Counted from the first letter of the stretch, positions 45,016-54,156 are shown. The stretch: 64,000 bases of DNA from CBDANW01 sp965197825 (GCA_965197825.1 CBDANW010000003.1:1612001-1676000), one strand, 5' to 3'. Notes: generated from the letters alone by a model not told the origin. A program made the numbers and translations.

Positions 45016-46355
45016 TCTAATCGTATTCCGTGGTTCGCATAAAAAACGAACACGACCTCGAAACACGAGGATGTCCGGCCGCTGTTGAATTTGGTCGGGT
45101 AGCGGCGGCACCTGTGAATACTCTTAGGCAGCAAACTCATCGCTGTCAAGAGATTTCTGTTTGCTTCTAAGCGCGTGAACGAGAGCGCCCATATGGCGAT
45201 AGCCTTTGATACGCCGGAACTTTTTCTGCGCGGTGACGACGCCAAGAGCGGTCCATCGGCGAACCATGGAAGGACTCTTCCAACGCTTGACGTTTCTCGA
45301 TACTCTGCGAATGGTTCCGTTGAGATTCTCAATGGCGTTCGTCGTGGCAAGAGACTGGCGAAGTAAGGCGGGCAGCGCGAGCTTCACGACCGTGAGTGTC
45401 TCTTCCATCCCTTCACGAAGGCTTCCGGCAGCTTCGTCGTAGCCGTTTCGCTCGAGCCACGACACCAATGCCTGAAGTCGCTTGCGCGCCTTGTCGGCAC
45501 TCTTGCACTTGTAGGCTTCCTTCATCGTCTGGAGCACGTAGGCGTGACGAGACTTGGGAAGGTACGAGCGAAGATTCTGGAGTTTATGGATCTGGCACCT
45601 TTGGATGACCGCGAGGTCCCCCAAAACGTCGACGAGTGCCTTGCGGATGCCTTTGCCTCTGTCCACTACGCAGAGAATCGACTCATCGACGCGCAAGCCT
45701 CGCTCGATAAGGTCCTGCAACATCGCGGTGCACACCCGAGAGTTCTCCGTCGAGCCCAGCCATATACCCAGGGGCACCTTCGTTCCATCTATTGTGATAC
45801 CGAGAGTTACGACGACGGTCTGTCCGGCCACCTCAAGGCCATCCAGCATCAGTGCCGCAAGCTCGAACTCCTCTAGCCGCCGAGACAGGTATTCCTCGAG
45901 CTTCTTAGTCGTCTGGCTCACGAGGTGACGGCTGGCGGCACTCTTACTCGTGCCACGAGACTTCAACTTGGCCGCGGGTTTGTCCAGACTCGATTCGTAA
46001 TTTCGGGTCGATACCCCCACCAAGATCTGATTCAACACTCGCTCTGGAAGCGGGTCTTCTTCGCGGAAGGCTTCGAAGTGTGGAAGCGACGCCTCCTCGC
46101 CCGACTTCGAGCGAACTCGAGGTCGCGACACTTGGATGCGACGACCACCGAAGCTCAGCTCTCCGTTCGTGCTCCCACAGTGGTTATGAGTTCGCTCCTT
46201 CTCGTGCTTGCCCTTGAGCCCCGCGATCTCCTCGGCGTCCTCTCTGAGCAGTAGGTGCAGAGCTGTCAGTCCTTGCTCGTACACCCATTCCGTCAGATCC
46301 GCCTTCGTGGCCGCGATCCCAGTGTGACCTTGCCCAGGAAAAGTGGACAGGTTGA

Positions 46356-47234
46356 TTATCTCGCATGAGCCGTTTTGAGGTCATGAATCCGTTCGAACAC
46401 CATTGGGCTGTTGTAATCGAGTGACGAGTGGAGTCGATACGGATTGTAGAACCCCTCGATGTAGCTCGCGACCGCGTCTTTGGCCATACGTCGTGTTGGC
46501 CAACTACACCGGTGGAGGAGCTCGGTCTTGAGCGTGCCTAAGAAGCTCTCGGTCACGGCGTTGTCCCAGCAATCACCCTTGCGGCTCATCGAGCACACGA
46601 TGCCGTACTCATCGAGCACGGCCTGGTAGGTCGCAGCCGCGTATTGAGTACCACGGTCTGAATGATGCACCAAGCCACTTTCCGGCAGGCGGCGCCCCAA
46701 GGCCATGTGAAGCGCCTCGAGAGCAAGCTCCGCGCGCAGGTGGGGCTGCATCGCCCAGCCGACGACACGACGCGAGAACAGATCGAGGATGACCGCCAAG
46801 TAGAGCCAGCCTTCCCAAGTCCGGATGTAGGTTATGTCCGTCACCCAGAACTGGTTCGGTCGTTCGGCTTCGAAGTTCCGGCCGAGCACGTTGGGTGCGA
46901 TGGGGCGATCGTGCTTGCTGTCGGTCGTGCGGCGAAAACGCTTGCTGGGCAGACCCTGCAGGCCCATCTCACGCATCAGCCGTGCCACTCGCTGCTTGCC
47001 TACCTCGACGTTCTCCCCGTCAAGCTGGCGACGTACACGCTCCCTGCCGTAGGTACCACGGCTATGGGCGTGGATCGCTTGGATACGCAGCTTCAGCTTC
47101 CCATCCTCACACTGTCGCTTGCTGGGCGCGCGCTTCATCTGAGCGTAGTAGCCGCTGGTCGATACCCTCAGAACTCGGCACATCACCCGCACCGGGTAGT
47201 TGGCCCGCTCCGCGTGAATGAATTTGAATCTCAT
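46356..47234 (-). CDS. IS3-family transposase OrfB
   Basis: 292 residues, the same protein as at 40876 (MRFKFIHAERANYPVRVMCR start; DDE residues in DITYIRTW, HSDRGTQY and TESFLGTL). OrfA lies directly upstream with an A6G slippery run and ATGA overlap, so an OrfAB fusion by -1 frameshifting is expected. Confidence 0.94.
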   Translation of the reverse strand: MRFKFIHAERANYPVRVMCRVLRVSTSGYYAQMKRAPSKRQCEDGKLKLRIQAIHAHSRGTYGRERVRRQLDGENVEVGKQRVARLMREMGLQGLPSKRFRRTTDSKHDRPIAPNVLGRNFEAERPNQFWVTDITYIRTWEGWLYLAVILDLFSRRVVGWAMQPHLRAELALEALHMALGRRLPESGLVHHSDRGTQYAAATYQAVLDEYGIVCSMSRKGDCWDNAVTESFLGTLKTELLHRCSWPTRRMAKDAVASYIEGFYNPYRLHSSLDYNSPMVFERIHDLKTAHAR

Positions 47235-47569
47235 TCGCTTTCCTTCGCGAAGAAGGCCGCCGCCTTTTTTAATATTTCTCGCTCTTGCTCCAACGTACGC
47301 ACTCGACGCCGTAGCGAACGGAGCTCATCACGTTCCGCCGTCGTCAGAGCCTCGCGTGGACCTTCACCGTGATCAACTTTGTATTGTTTCACCCAGTTTC
47401 GAAGGGCCGATTCCGTCAGGTCCAGTTCCTTAGCGACCTGGCCGATGCTGCCCTCGCCCTCCCTGAACAGCCGGACCGCTTCCTTCTTGAACTCCCCCGT
47501 GAACTTCCTGCGTCGTCGTTCTCCCATGGACGCCTCCAGGCGCATTGTCGCGCCTCGGTTGATGTCCAC
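47231..47569 (-). CDS. IS3-family transposase OrfA
   Basis: 112 residues, intact (MGERRRRKFTGEFKKEAVRL; FREGEGSIGQVAKELDLTES). Helix-turn-helix plus coiled coil as in the copy at 38086. With OrfB beside it this copy could supply transposase for all three. Confidence 0.92.
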   Translation of the reverse strand: MDINRGATMRLEASMGERRRRKFTGEFKKEAVRLFREGEGSIGQVAKELDLTESALRNWVKQYKVDHGEGPREALTTAERDELRSLRRRVRTLEQEREILKKAAAFFAKESE

Positions 47570-47819
47570 AAAACCCGGGCAGGGTCAGCTATCATCGGTA
47601 GCAGTATCTGACCGACTTGGCCAACTACCTTGCCCGTAGGCGGGTGCGTTTGCTTTCTTACTGGCTTCTTCGATTTCCTAGGCATTGGTGGCTCCTTGTC
47701 CCCCTCTGGAGACGATTTATTGGCAGACCTATTCTTAGGCCGGCCAAGGAGCCGCCGCTACCCCAAATTCAACATCCGAGTCAAGCCCATTCTTAGTTGA
47801 AACTCTCCACGGCTCACGT

Positions 47820-49112
47820 TTAAGCGACCTTCTTCTTCGATACGGTTGATGTCTTCGCCTCGATCTTCAGTTCCCGCTTGAGAGCTTCGCGAAGCTTGGG
47901 AAGATGGCGGTAGCCCACCACCTTCCTCAAGCACGGTTCGATGTCTACGAGCGCCGTTGCCAACCAGCGCTGGCGTTGGCTCGAGTTCTTCCAGTGGTCG
48001 ACCTTCGCGCAGCGTTCCTCGACGAGAGCATTGACGGACTCAAGGCAGTTCGTCGTCTTGAACGAACGGCCCAGCACCGCGTGCACGCCGAGTCGATGCA
48101 ACGTCAGCGTCTCCTCGAGGCCTTCCTCCAGGCTGCCAGCTGCGGATTGGTTCCGCTCTTCTAACTCACCGTGGAGTTGCTCGAGCGCAGTGAGGGCCTC
48201 TTCGTACTCCGGCCTGTTGTAGGCCCACTGGAGCCGCTTGCGCCATGACGCCTGCTCGCCCTTGGACAGGTAGCTCACTACGTTTTCACGTTTGTGCCAC
48301 TGGCAGCGTTGTATCAGAGCCCGCTTACGGAATGCCTTCTTGACTGCCGCTTGGAGACCCTTGCCGCCGTCGATGATCACCAGCAGACCCTGGGAGATAT
48401 CGAGTCCCCGCTCGAGCAGTGAACGCAGGAACGGCGTCAACACCTGCCCGTTCTCCGTGTCCGTCTCCACGAAGCCCAAGAAGCGTTTTTCCCCGCAAAG
48501 CGTGATGCCCAGAGCCACGACCATCGTTGCCTCGGCGAATGTCTTCCCATCCAGAAACAGCGCCACCACATCCTCGCCGGTCAGATCCCGTTCCTGCATC
48601 TCCCGCAGCTTCGCAGCGCTCGCTTGCACGAACCCTCGGGACACCGTTGAGCTCGACAGCCCGATGGCGCCCGGAATCGCTTCCGCTGCCGCCTCGTAGT
48701 TGCGACAAGAGATTCCGTAGAGAACTCGTTTCAGCAGAAGATCATTCACCTCACCGCCGTGGCTCACCGCCTCGTAGCAGCGAAGCGGAATCTCTCCTCC
48801 CTCGATGCTCCGAACCCGTGGCACACGGATCGGTACCCGCTGGCCGCCAAGCCCTACCGTGCCCGGGTTGCTTCCGGGACGGCGACCGCGCTCCAGCTCG
48901 TCCTTGCGAGACTATCGCTCTCCCGCCAACGCCTTCACTTCGTCGTCGAGCAACTCGTGAACGTGCATTAGACCAAGGGGGACCAACGAACGGATCATCT
49001 CTACCTTGGCGTCCAGCGCGAGTTCCCCGTAATCCTCGTGCCTCACCATCTCGACCTCACCCAAACGACGCGACTTCTTGCGTTTCTTGACCGAACGTAG
49101 CAGACTTCCCAT
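47820..49112 (-). pseudogene. Group 4 IS256-family transposase with amber codon
   Basis: From MGSLLRSVKKRKKSRRLGEV the frame runs 66 codons to a TAG at 48912-48914 in LAGER-x-SRKDELERG, then continues in the same frame through VGLGGQRVPIRVPRVRSIEG to the TAA at 47820 (429 residues in all). Catalytic residues: VVALFLDGKTFAEATMV (Asp), LLVIIDGGKGLQAAV (Asp), QRCQWHKRENVVSYL and KTTNCLESVNALVEERCAK (Glu). The C-terminal 334 residues could be made separately from an internal start but would lack the DNA-binding N-terminus. Confidence 0.88.
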
Positions 49113-49190
49113 CTCGGCTTCCTTTCTTCGCGGCTTGATTTTGTTTTGTCCAACGCCATCAAACCACGGAGTTTGGAGCCGTTTCAATTC

Positions 49191-49381
49191 CCAATTAAAT
49201 CAACCACCGGCTTAAGCCGGTGGATTGCGCGGGCGCGTCGACTGGAAGTCGACTTCATGGGCCCGCTTCATTCTCAACCCCCCGACTTCAGTCGGGGGAG
49301 TCTCGTCCCCTTCGGGGACTTCGACAATCTTTTCTTCGCCTAAAGGCGAGGGGTTTCCACCATCCCCGAAGGGGACACTAA
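49191..49381. repeat. Hairpin-rich ~190-bp repeat, copy C
   Basis: 191 bp, the same succession of six stems as at 36669 and 15961. It is inserted 20 bp from the outer end of the group 4 element, next to CTTAG. As with copy A, GATTGGCACACTTTC follows on the right; here that sequence belongs to the terminal repeat of the group 4 element. Confidence 0.82.
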
Positions 49382-51021
49382 GATTGGCACACTTTCCAAC
49401 ATCCGGCGGGACATCCCTCGAAACACTCCGTCAGATAGCTCTCCTCGTTGATAACGAGAACCAGCGCCTCGTCAATGAAAACGTTCGTCTGCGAGTGGAA
49501 CTGGCGAGACTCCATGGTGTGCCGGAAACGGAGCAACTTGAACTGTCGGTTCTCAAGCAACTACAGGAAAAGCGAGAGAGCATTTTCCGCATCGACGAAA
49601 AGCGGACCCGGAAGAAAACGAAGGCTAAAAAGAACAAGAAGAAAGGGCACGGCCCGCGCGAACAGCCTCATCTTCCCGTGGTCGACAAAGTAATCGAACT
49701 CGCCGAGACAGAGAAAAAGTGCTCGGTGTGCGACGGCGAGTTGGGCGAGATGGCGGGTCAATACGAGGAATCGGAAGTGGTGACGGTGGTGAAGCGGAGC
49801 TTCGTCATCGAACGGCATTTGCGGAAAAAGTACCGCTGCCGATGTAACGCGAACGTCGTCACCGCACCGGCGGCGACGAAGCTTCAGCCCGGAGGCCGCT
49901 ACTCGGTGGAGTTCGCGACCGAAGTGGCCATCAGCAAGTACCTGGACCATATGCCTCTCGAGCGCCAGGTTCGGATGATGCGCCGCGAAGGGCTAGATAT
50001 CGACAGCCAGACGCTGTGGGACCAGCTGAACGTACTGGCACGTCATCTGAATCCGGTGTACGACGCTCTGGGAGAGAAGGTTTTGGAGTCACCCGTCATC
50101 CACGCCGACGAAACGCGGTGGCCTCTGATGGGCTCGATGAAGAAGTCGGCGGGCACGGTGTGGGGCGTTTCGAGTCCGGACATCGCGTACTACCGAATGC
50201 TGCCGACGAAATCGACGGAAGATGGCCAAAAGGTGCTGGGGACCTACTCCGGCATCGCGATTGTGGACGGCTACGCGGTGTACGAGGTGCTAGCTCGTGC
50301 CGGTCCAGACGGCTACGCGGCTCGTGCCGGTCCACAGTTTCGTCTCGCCCACTGCTGGGCGCACGTGAAAAGAAAGTTCGACGAAGCCAGCGAGCACTAC
50401 CCGCAAGCTTGCTCCGAAGTGCTTCGTTTGATCGGAGAGCTGTACGAAGTCGAACGCGAGGTCCCGGGTCCGTTTCCCGGCGATGAAAAAGCTCAGAAAC
50501 TGAGACTTCGTTTACGCAAGCAACGTTCGCAGCGGATCTTGAAAGCGATTCGGCAATGGGGCGAGAGCCAAAGAAGATTGCCGCGAAGCGACTTCGGCAA
50601 GGCGGTCCGCTACATGCTGGAGAGATGGGAGACACTCACGCTGTTCGCCGAAAACCCTCTCGTCTGGCTTGACAACAATCACGCCGAGCGCGCCCTGAGG
50701 GAACCTGTCGTCGGTCGCAAAAATCACTACGGCAGTCGAACGAAACGCGGAACCGACGTCGCAGCGCTGTTCTACACCCTGTGCGAGACCACGAAGCTTC
50801 AGAACGTCGACCCCAGGGCCTACATGCTCGAAGCGGCCTACGCCGCCATCAACCAGCCAGGAACCGTGTTACTCCCCGACGCCCTACGCGACAACTCCGC
50901 TGCGTAGCTTCTCCTCCGAATCGCGACGTTCCAACCCGCTCCAGTGGGGCACGGCGAGGAGTTACGAAAGATTAGCGGGGCGGTTTGCCTCGGGAATTCC
51001 AAGGGACGAAGACGTGCAGAA

Positions 51022-51747
51022 ATGATCCACGTGGCATCCGGGCTCGTACTCGTCTTCAAGCTATGGCTGGTCACCGATGCCCTCCGACGCCGGGAGGCCT
51101 GCTATTGGCCCTGGATCATCTTTTTCGTGCCCCTGGGCGGCGTCGTCTACTTCTTCCTGATTAAGGTGGATGACTATAGCCTAGCATGGATCACAGAAGT
51201 GTTTCGGAAAGACCCCTCGGTCGAGGATCTGCAATTCCAGTATCGAGAGACCCCCAGCTTCTCCAATCGAGTGGCCCTTGCCGGAGCTTTTTATCGGGAG
51301 GGTCGCTACCCAGAAGCCGAAGAACACTATTCCGGGGCCCTGGAGCAAGAGCTTCGAGATCCGGAGGTTCTATACGGTTTGGGACTAACTCGTATCGCCC
51401 AATAGGACTACCCGGAGGCGGCCGGGCATCTCACCACGCTCGTCGAGCACGACAAGGCGTATCGCCAATACGGAGCCTGGCCTCCCCTGGCCTATGCCCT
51501 GTTCGAATGCGGGCGCTCTGAAGAGTGCCTAGAAGCGCTAAAGAAGCTGGTAGAAGAGAACCCCCGCATAGACCACAAGATGCTTCTCGCTCGGTATCTG
51601 GGTAAGGTGGGCAAGGTCGAAGAAGCGCGCGACGGGCTGCAGGAAACGTTGTCCGAGCACGACCGCTCGCCACGCTTTCTCAGGAGACACAACTTCCGCA
51701 ACGCCCTGCGAGCCAAGAGCATGCTCAAAGCGATCGGTAACCCTTAG
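51022..51747 (+). pseudogene. Membrane-anchored TPR protein with internal amber codon
   Basis: Read through one TAG (51403-51405, in RIAQ-x-DYPEAAGHL) this is a 240-residue protein. Two N-terminal hydrophobic segments (VASGLVLVFKLWLVTDAL; YWPWIIFFVPLGGVVYFFLI) precede four or more TPR helices: FSNRVALAGAFYREGRYPEA, DPEVLYGLGLTRIAQ, YGAWPPLAYALFECGRSEEC and MLLARYLGKVGKVEEARDGL. Relatives act as PLD nuclease-N-like or scaffold membrane proteins; no role is assigned. The terminal stop TAG includes the first base of the second MITE-like element. Confidence 0.72.
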
Positions 51748-51966
51748 GGCCCGGGCAAGAATAACTACCGATTCTTGGACGCCGATGCATCCCGTCTGAC
51801 TGCGTTGCTCGCCGCCTTCCGCAGCGAGCCTGTCGAGCGGAGGGCTAGGCCGCGTCAGCCACCGAACTGGAAGAATGCCCATATATCTAGATATTATTCA
51901 CTTCTCGCGCCTTGCCAGACGGGTGCCTCGACGCCCAAGAATGGGCATTTATTCTTGCCCGGACCC
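51747..51966. mobile_element. 220-bp MITE-like element, copy 2
   Basis: Same length and about 96% the same sequence as the copy at 9944, with ends GGGCCCGGGCAAGAATAA and, reversed, GGGTCCGGGCAAGAATAA. TTA is duplicated at 51744-51746 and 51967-51969. It lies exactly between the stop codons of two convergent genes. Confidence 0.85.
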
Positions 51967-52719
51967 TTAGGGCGCGTCGGGGTCCTCGGTCTCTTTCTCC
52001 GGTAAGCATTCGGTCCACTCACCGGCCGTGCTCAGCCGTTCCGCCCAGACGTACCAATACTCCCCGTCATAAGTCCAGAAGCCCGGCTCGACGTCGAACC
52101 CCTTGTACGCCATGGCCCCCCGACACGAGCGCGACTGATAGCATCCGGAACGATCGTCGGGCACTCTGAGAACCTGACGTAGACCCTTTCTCCGCTTCGT
52201 GAAGTTGGGACCACACTTTCTCACCAGCTCGTCGCGTGCATGGGTCTCGCGATCGGCGACGGCCTCTGGAGCGTCGGCCCCAGCTGCCTCCGAGCAGGGA
52301 CAACGGTAGTTCCTCCAAGTCTCGAGCTGCGCCAACCTTTTCTCATGAGAGGAATTGGGATCGCCGTAGCCGTTGTCGAGAAGAAAATACGTCAAGTTGT
52401 TGAGACCATGAGCCAGTGATATCAAGTTGGGCCGTGGATCGCAGCTCAAGCAGCGAGACCCGCTCCAGGAGATCTGCGCCGTCACGACGGAATCGATGGC
52501 CTCGGTGACTTCCTCGAGAATCTTCTCGATCTCTCGACACCTATTGAGGTTGGAGATGCCCAAACAGTCGGGGACGGTGAGTGAGAGTCGGAACGCCGCT
52601 TCCAACTGCCGTCGTTGCGCGCCGACCATGTCGTAGTCCCCACAGGGTGCACATTCCTGTCCACTCGCGGTGGAGCTCAGGAGCAAGATGGTTACCAAGA
52701 AAACAAGACCGAATTTCAT
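51967..52719 (-). CDS. Secreted cysteine-rich protein of unknown function
   Basis: 250 residues with a signal peptide (MKFGLVFLVTILLLSSTASG) followed by QECAPCGDYDMVGAQ. About eleven cysteines in the mature part include CAPC, CLSCDP and CPCSE pairs, suggesting disulfide bonds or metal binding. The middle is helical (LNRCREIEKILEEVTEAIDS) and the C-terminal third has GCYQSRSCRGAMAYKGFD and YDGEYWYVWAERLS, rich in Trp and Tyr. No family is recognised. The ATG overlaps the coxG stop (ATGA), so it is translated with coxG. Confidence 0.75.
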   Translation of the reverse strand: MKFGLVFLVTILLLSSTASGQECAPCGDYDMVGAQRRQLEAAFRLSLTVPDCLGISNLNRCREIEKILEEVTEAIDSVVTAQISWSGSRCLSCDPRPNLISLAHGLNNLTYFLLDNGYGDPNSSHEKRLAQLETWRNYRCPCSEAAGADAPEAVADRETHARDELVRKCGPNFTKRRKGLRQVLRVPDDRSGCYQSRSCRGAMAYKGFDVEPGFWTYDGEYWYVWAERLSTAGEWTECLPEKETEDPDAP

Positions 52720-53159
52720 TTTTCCATTTTCTTTTTAACGCAACTGAAGAACTCGCCTGTCAACTTCTGCGTGACCGGCTTCATCAACCTGGCGGCGAGA
52801 CTGGCGATGGTTCCTAGCACCTTTACCTCCGCCGACCATTCCATATCCGTCGAGCCGTCGGGTCCGTCGGCCAGATGCATCTCGCTGGCCACGTCGATCG
52901 AGCTTCCGGAGGCGGTACCCCTCATTTTCATCTTCGCTCGGTTGGGTGCATCGAGCTCCACCCATTCGACGTCGGTGTTCATCTTGAGCTTCACGCTACC
53001 GAGCCCCATTGCTCCAACCGCTCGAAACTTCTCGTTGGGGGTGATGATCTCGATGGATTCCAGGCCGGGCATGCAGTGACTCACTGCGTTCGCGTCTGTC
53101 AGGAACGCCCAGACATCGGTGCGGGGTGCGCTGATGTTGACCTTGCCCTCGAAGCGCAC
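52716..53159 (-). CDS. coxG: CoxG-family SRPBCC protein
   Basis: 147 residues starting MRFEGKVNISAPRTDVWAFL, the first strand and helix of the START-like SRPBCC fold; DANAVSHCMPGLESIEII, GSVKLKMNTDVEWVEL and SLAARLMKPVTQKLTGEFFS follow as in CoxG. CoxG proteins recruit CO dehydrogenase-type enzymes to the membrane and bind quinone. The basic tail CVKKKMEK could touch the membrane. It lies 3 bp after the xdhC-type gene. Confidence 0.9.
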   Translation of the reverse strand: MRFEGKVNISAPRTDVWAFLTDANAVSHCMPGLESIEIITPNEKFRAVGAMGLGSVKLKMNTDVEWVELDAPNRAKMKMRGTASGSSIDVASEMHLADGPDGSTDMEWSAEVKVLGTIASLAARLMKPVTQKLTGEFFSCVKKKMEK

Positions 53160-53162
53160 GAG

Positions 53163-54134
53163 CTATTTCTTCGCCAGGTAGGCTTTGGGTTCCCGTTCGA
53201 AGGAACGCTGGCACCCAGAGCAGCAGAAGTAATAGACCTCGCCGCCATGCTCGAAGACGTGTCGGGCCGACGCTACCTCCACCGTCATGCCACAAACCGG
53301 ATCGGTCGCCTCGCCACTTTCCGCCGGCGCCCCACCCTCGGTCTCTTTCGCCGGTCCAGGAGCGAGCTGGCCCTGTCGCCGGAGCATTACGATCTCGGCC
53401 ATGATGCTGAGAGCGATTTCCTCCGGAGTCGATGCGCCCAGCTCGATTCTCGCCGGATTCTTGAGTCGACTCAGTTGCTCCTCGGGAACGTGCGACTGGC
53501 GCAGGTATTGGATCACGTCGGCCGCTCGCTTTCCGCTGGCCACGAGGGATACGTAGGTGGCCTCGGTCGCGAGGGCCGCTTCCGACGCTTCCTCGTCGTA
53601 GTTCGCATGGCTGGCGACGACGATCGCGGTATCTCGCCGAATGCCCAACTTGGAAAAGTCCAACTCTTCGACCACACGGTCCGCCCGCGCGAACCTCATA
53701 GCGTCGCCTTGGAGAGACACGACGGTTACCTCGTACCCCATGTCTTTGCCGAGGTTGACGAGAACCTCGGTAATGGGCAGATGGCCGACCGCCACGAGAT
53801 GCGGCTCGATATAGATCTCCAAGGTCCCTCCGCTGACACAGGTTTGTGCCACCTCCACCACGCCTTCTTTGGGTCCTTTGCCCAGGTCTTCCGGTGGGCT
53901 GAGGCGGATCAACCTCGGCTGTCCGTCTCGAAGCGCTTTTCGTGCCTCGCGGACGACCGTGGGCTCGGCGCAGCTCCCGCCCACCCAGCCGACCAGCGAC
54001 CCATCCTCGGTCACTATGGCCTTCGCGCCGGACTTGGCGGACGTGTGCCCCCCGGTTCGAACCACGGTCGCGAGGGCGAAGGACTGTTTCTTCTCCCGCA
54101 GAAGCCTCGCCGCTTCCAGGTAATCGTTCAACAT
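53163..54134 (-). CDS. XdhC-family protein fused to a C-terminal YHS domain
   Basis: 323 residues. The N-terminal domain is XdhC_CoxI (FALATVVRTGGHTSAKSGAK; GWVGGSCAEPTVVREARKAL; VSGGTLEIYIEPHLVAV); the middle is the Rossmann XdhC_C domain (TAIVVASHANYDEEASEAAL; ASTPEEIALSIMAEIVMLRR). After a Gly/Ala linker, the last ~50 residues are a YHS domain: ATDPVCGMTVEVASARHVFE with GEVYYFCCSGCQRSFEREP, carrying the PVCGM and FCCxGC metal-site cysteines. The fusion could combine Mo-cofactor handling with a metal or sulfur transfer role. It lies between a coxL fragment and coxG. Confidence 0.9.
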   Translation of the reverse strand: MLNDYLEAARLLREKKQSFALATVVRTGGHTSAKSGAKAIVTEDGSLVGWVGGSCAEPTVVREARKALRDGQPRLIRLSPPEDLGKGPKEGVVEVAQTCVSGGTLEIYIEPHLVAVGHLPITEVLVNLGKDMGYEVTVVSLQGDAMRFARADRVVEELDFSKLGIRRDTAIVVASHANYDEEASEAALATEATYVSLVASGKRAADVIQYLRQSHVPEEQLSRLKNPARIELGASTPEEIALSIMAEIVMLRRQGQLAPGPAKETEGGAPAESGEATDPVCGMTVEVASARHVFEHGGEVYYFCCSGCQRSFEREPKAYLAKK

Positions 54135-54156
54135 GCTTTGCTTAGCTTAGCTCAAC

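Larger units (their letters stand above)
46325..47587 (-). mobile_element. IS3-family element, copy 3
   Basis: 1263 bp with the TGACC(C/T)TGCCC ends. It splits the transposase gene of the surrounding group 2 element between CCCAG and GCTATC. A 3-bp target duplication is imperfect (GTG versus GCT). Both reading frames are intact, making this the most complete copy. Confidence 0.93.
45124..47685 (-). pseudogene. Group 2 IS256-family transposase split by IS3
   Basis: The start MPRKSKKPVRKQTHPPTGKV and 33 codons lie at 47588-47685. After the IS3 element the frame continues at 46324 and runs to the TAA at 45124, with RNVKRWKSPSMVRR showing the sense AAG codon where copies 1 and 2 have TAG. Apart from the insertion it would encode a full-length 431-residue enzyme, so it is the best reference for the group. 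Confidence 0.92.
47779..49397 (-). mobile_element. IS256-family element, group 4, with hairpin repeat in its end
   Basis: Bounded by the 8-bp duplication AACATCCG (47771-47778 and 49398-49405). One end reads AGTCAAGCCCATTCTTAGTT; the other, reversed, GGAAAGTGTGCCAATCTTAG, after which the hairpin repeat (49191-49381) intervenes before TTGAAAC resumes. The element thus has its right inverted repeat split by the smaller repeat. It inserted into the terminal repeat of the group 2 copy. Confidence 0.85.
45067..49418 (-). mobile_element. IS256-family element, group 2, copy 3, inserted in IS66
   Basis: Flanked by the 8-bp duplication CGAAACAC (45059-45066 and 49419-49426). The left terminus has lost one C of the usual TGTCCCGGCC. 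It contains an IS3 copy at 46325-47587 and a group 4 IS256-family element at 47779-49397 placed only ~20 bp from its own outer end. Confidence 0.92.
45030..50907 (+). pseudogene. tnpC: IS66 TnpC transposase, split by nested insertions
   Basis: The original start can be rebuilt as VRIKNEHDLETLRQIALLVD by joining 45030-45066 to 49427 across the duplicated CGAAACAC. The remainder is open to 50907 (about 505 residues in all): a basic coiled-coil region, zinc-finger CSVCDGELGEMAG with CRCNANVV, then SPVIHADETRWPLMG (Asp), VDGYAVYEVL (Asp) and WLDNNHAERALREPVVGRKN (Glu) with a C-terminal IS66_C helix. A read-through from the hairpin repeat gives a long open frame but no natural N-terminus. Confidence 0.93.
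44216..50965 (+). mobile_element. IS66-family element carrying a nest of other ISs
   Basis: Ends read GTAACTCCTCGCCGTGGCCC on the left and, reversed, GTAACTCCTCGCCGTGCCCC on the right, with an 8-bp target duplication GAAAGATT at 44208-44215 and 50966-50973. Its own DNA is 44216-45066 plus 49419-50965 (about 2.4 kb, normal for IS66 with tnpA, tnpB and tnpC). The 4.35 kb between belongs to a group 2 IS256-family copy that itself contains an IS3 copy and a group 4 IS256-family element. Confidence 0.94.

Noticed and set aside
49225..50907. A 560-residue IS66 transposase starting inside the hairpin repeat
   Set aside because: The first ~65 codons translate the hairpin repeat and IS ends; the natural start is at 45030 on the other side of the nested insertion.
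48912..51405. Amber recoding: in-frame TAG codons at 5099, 23397, 48912 and 51403, all TAG
   Set aside because: TAG also ends many intact genes here (pspC, mtnP, vapC, meaB, acyl-CoA dehydrogenase, the ABC permease), the replaced residues differ (Lys, Gln, Tyr-like) and one IS copy has AAG at the same place. Ordinary nonsense mutation is simpler.
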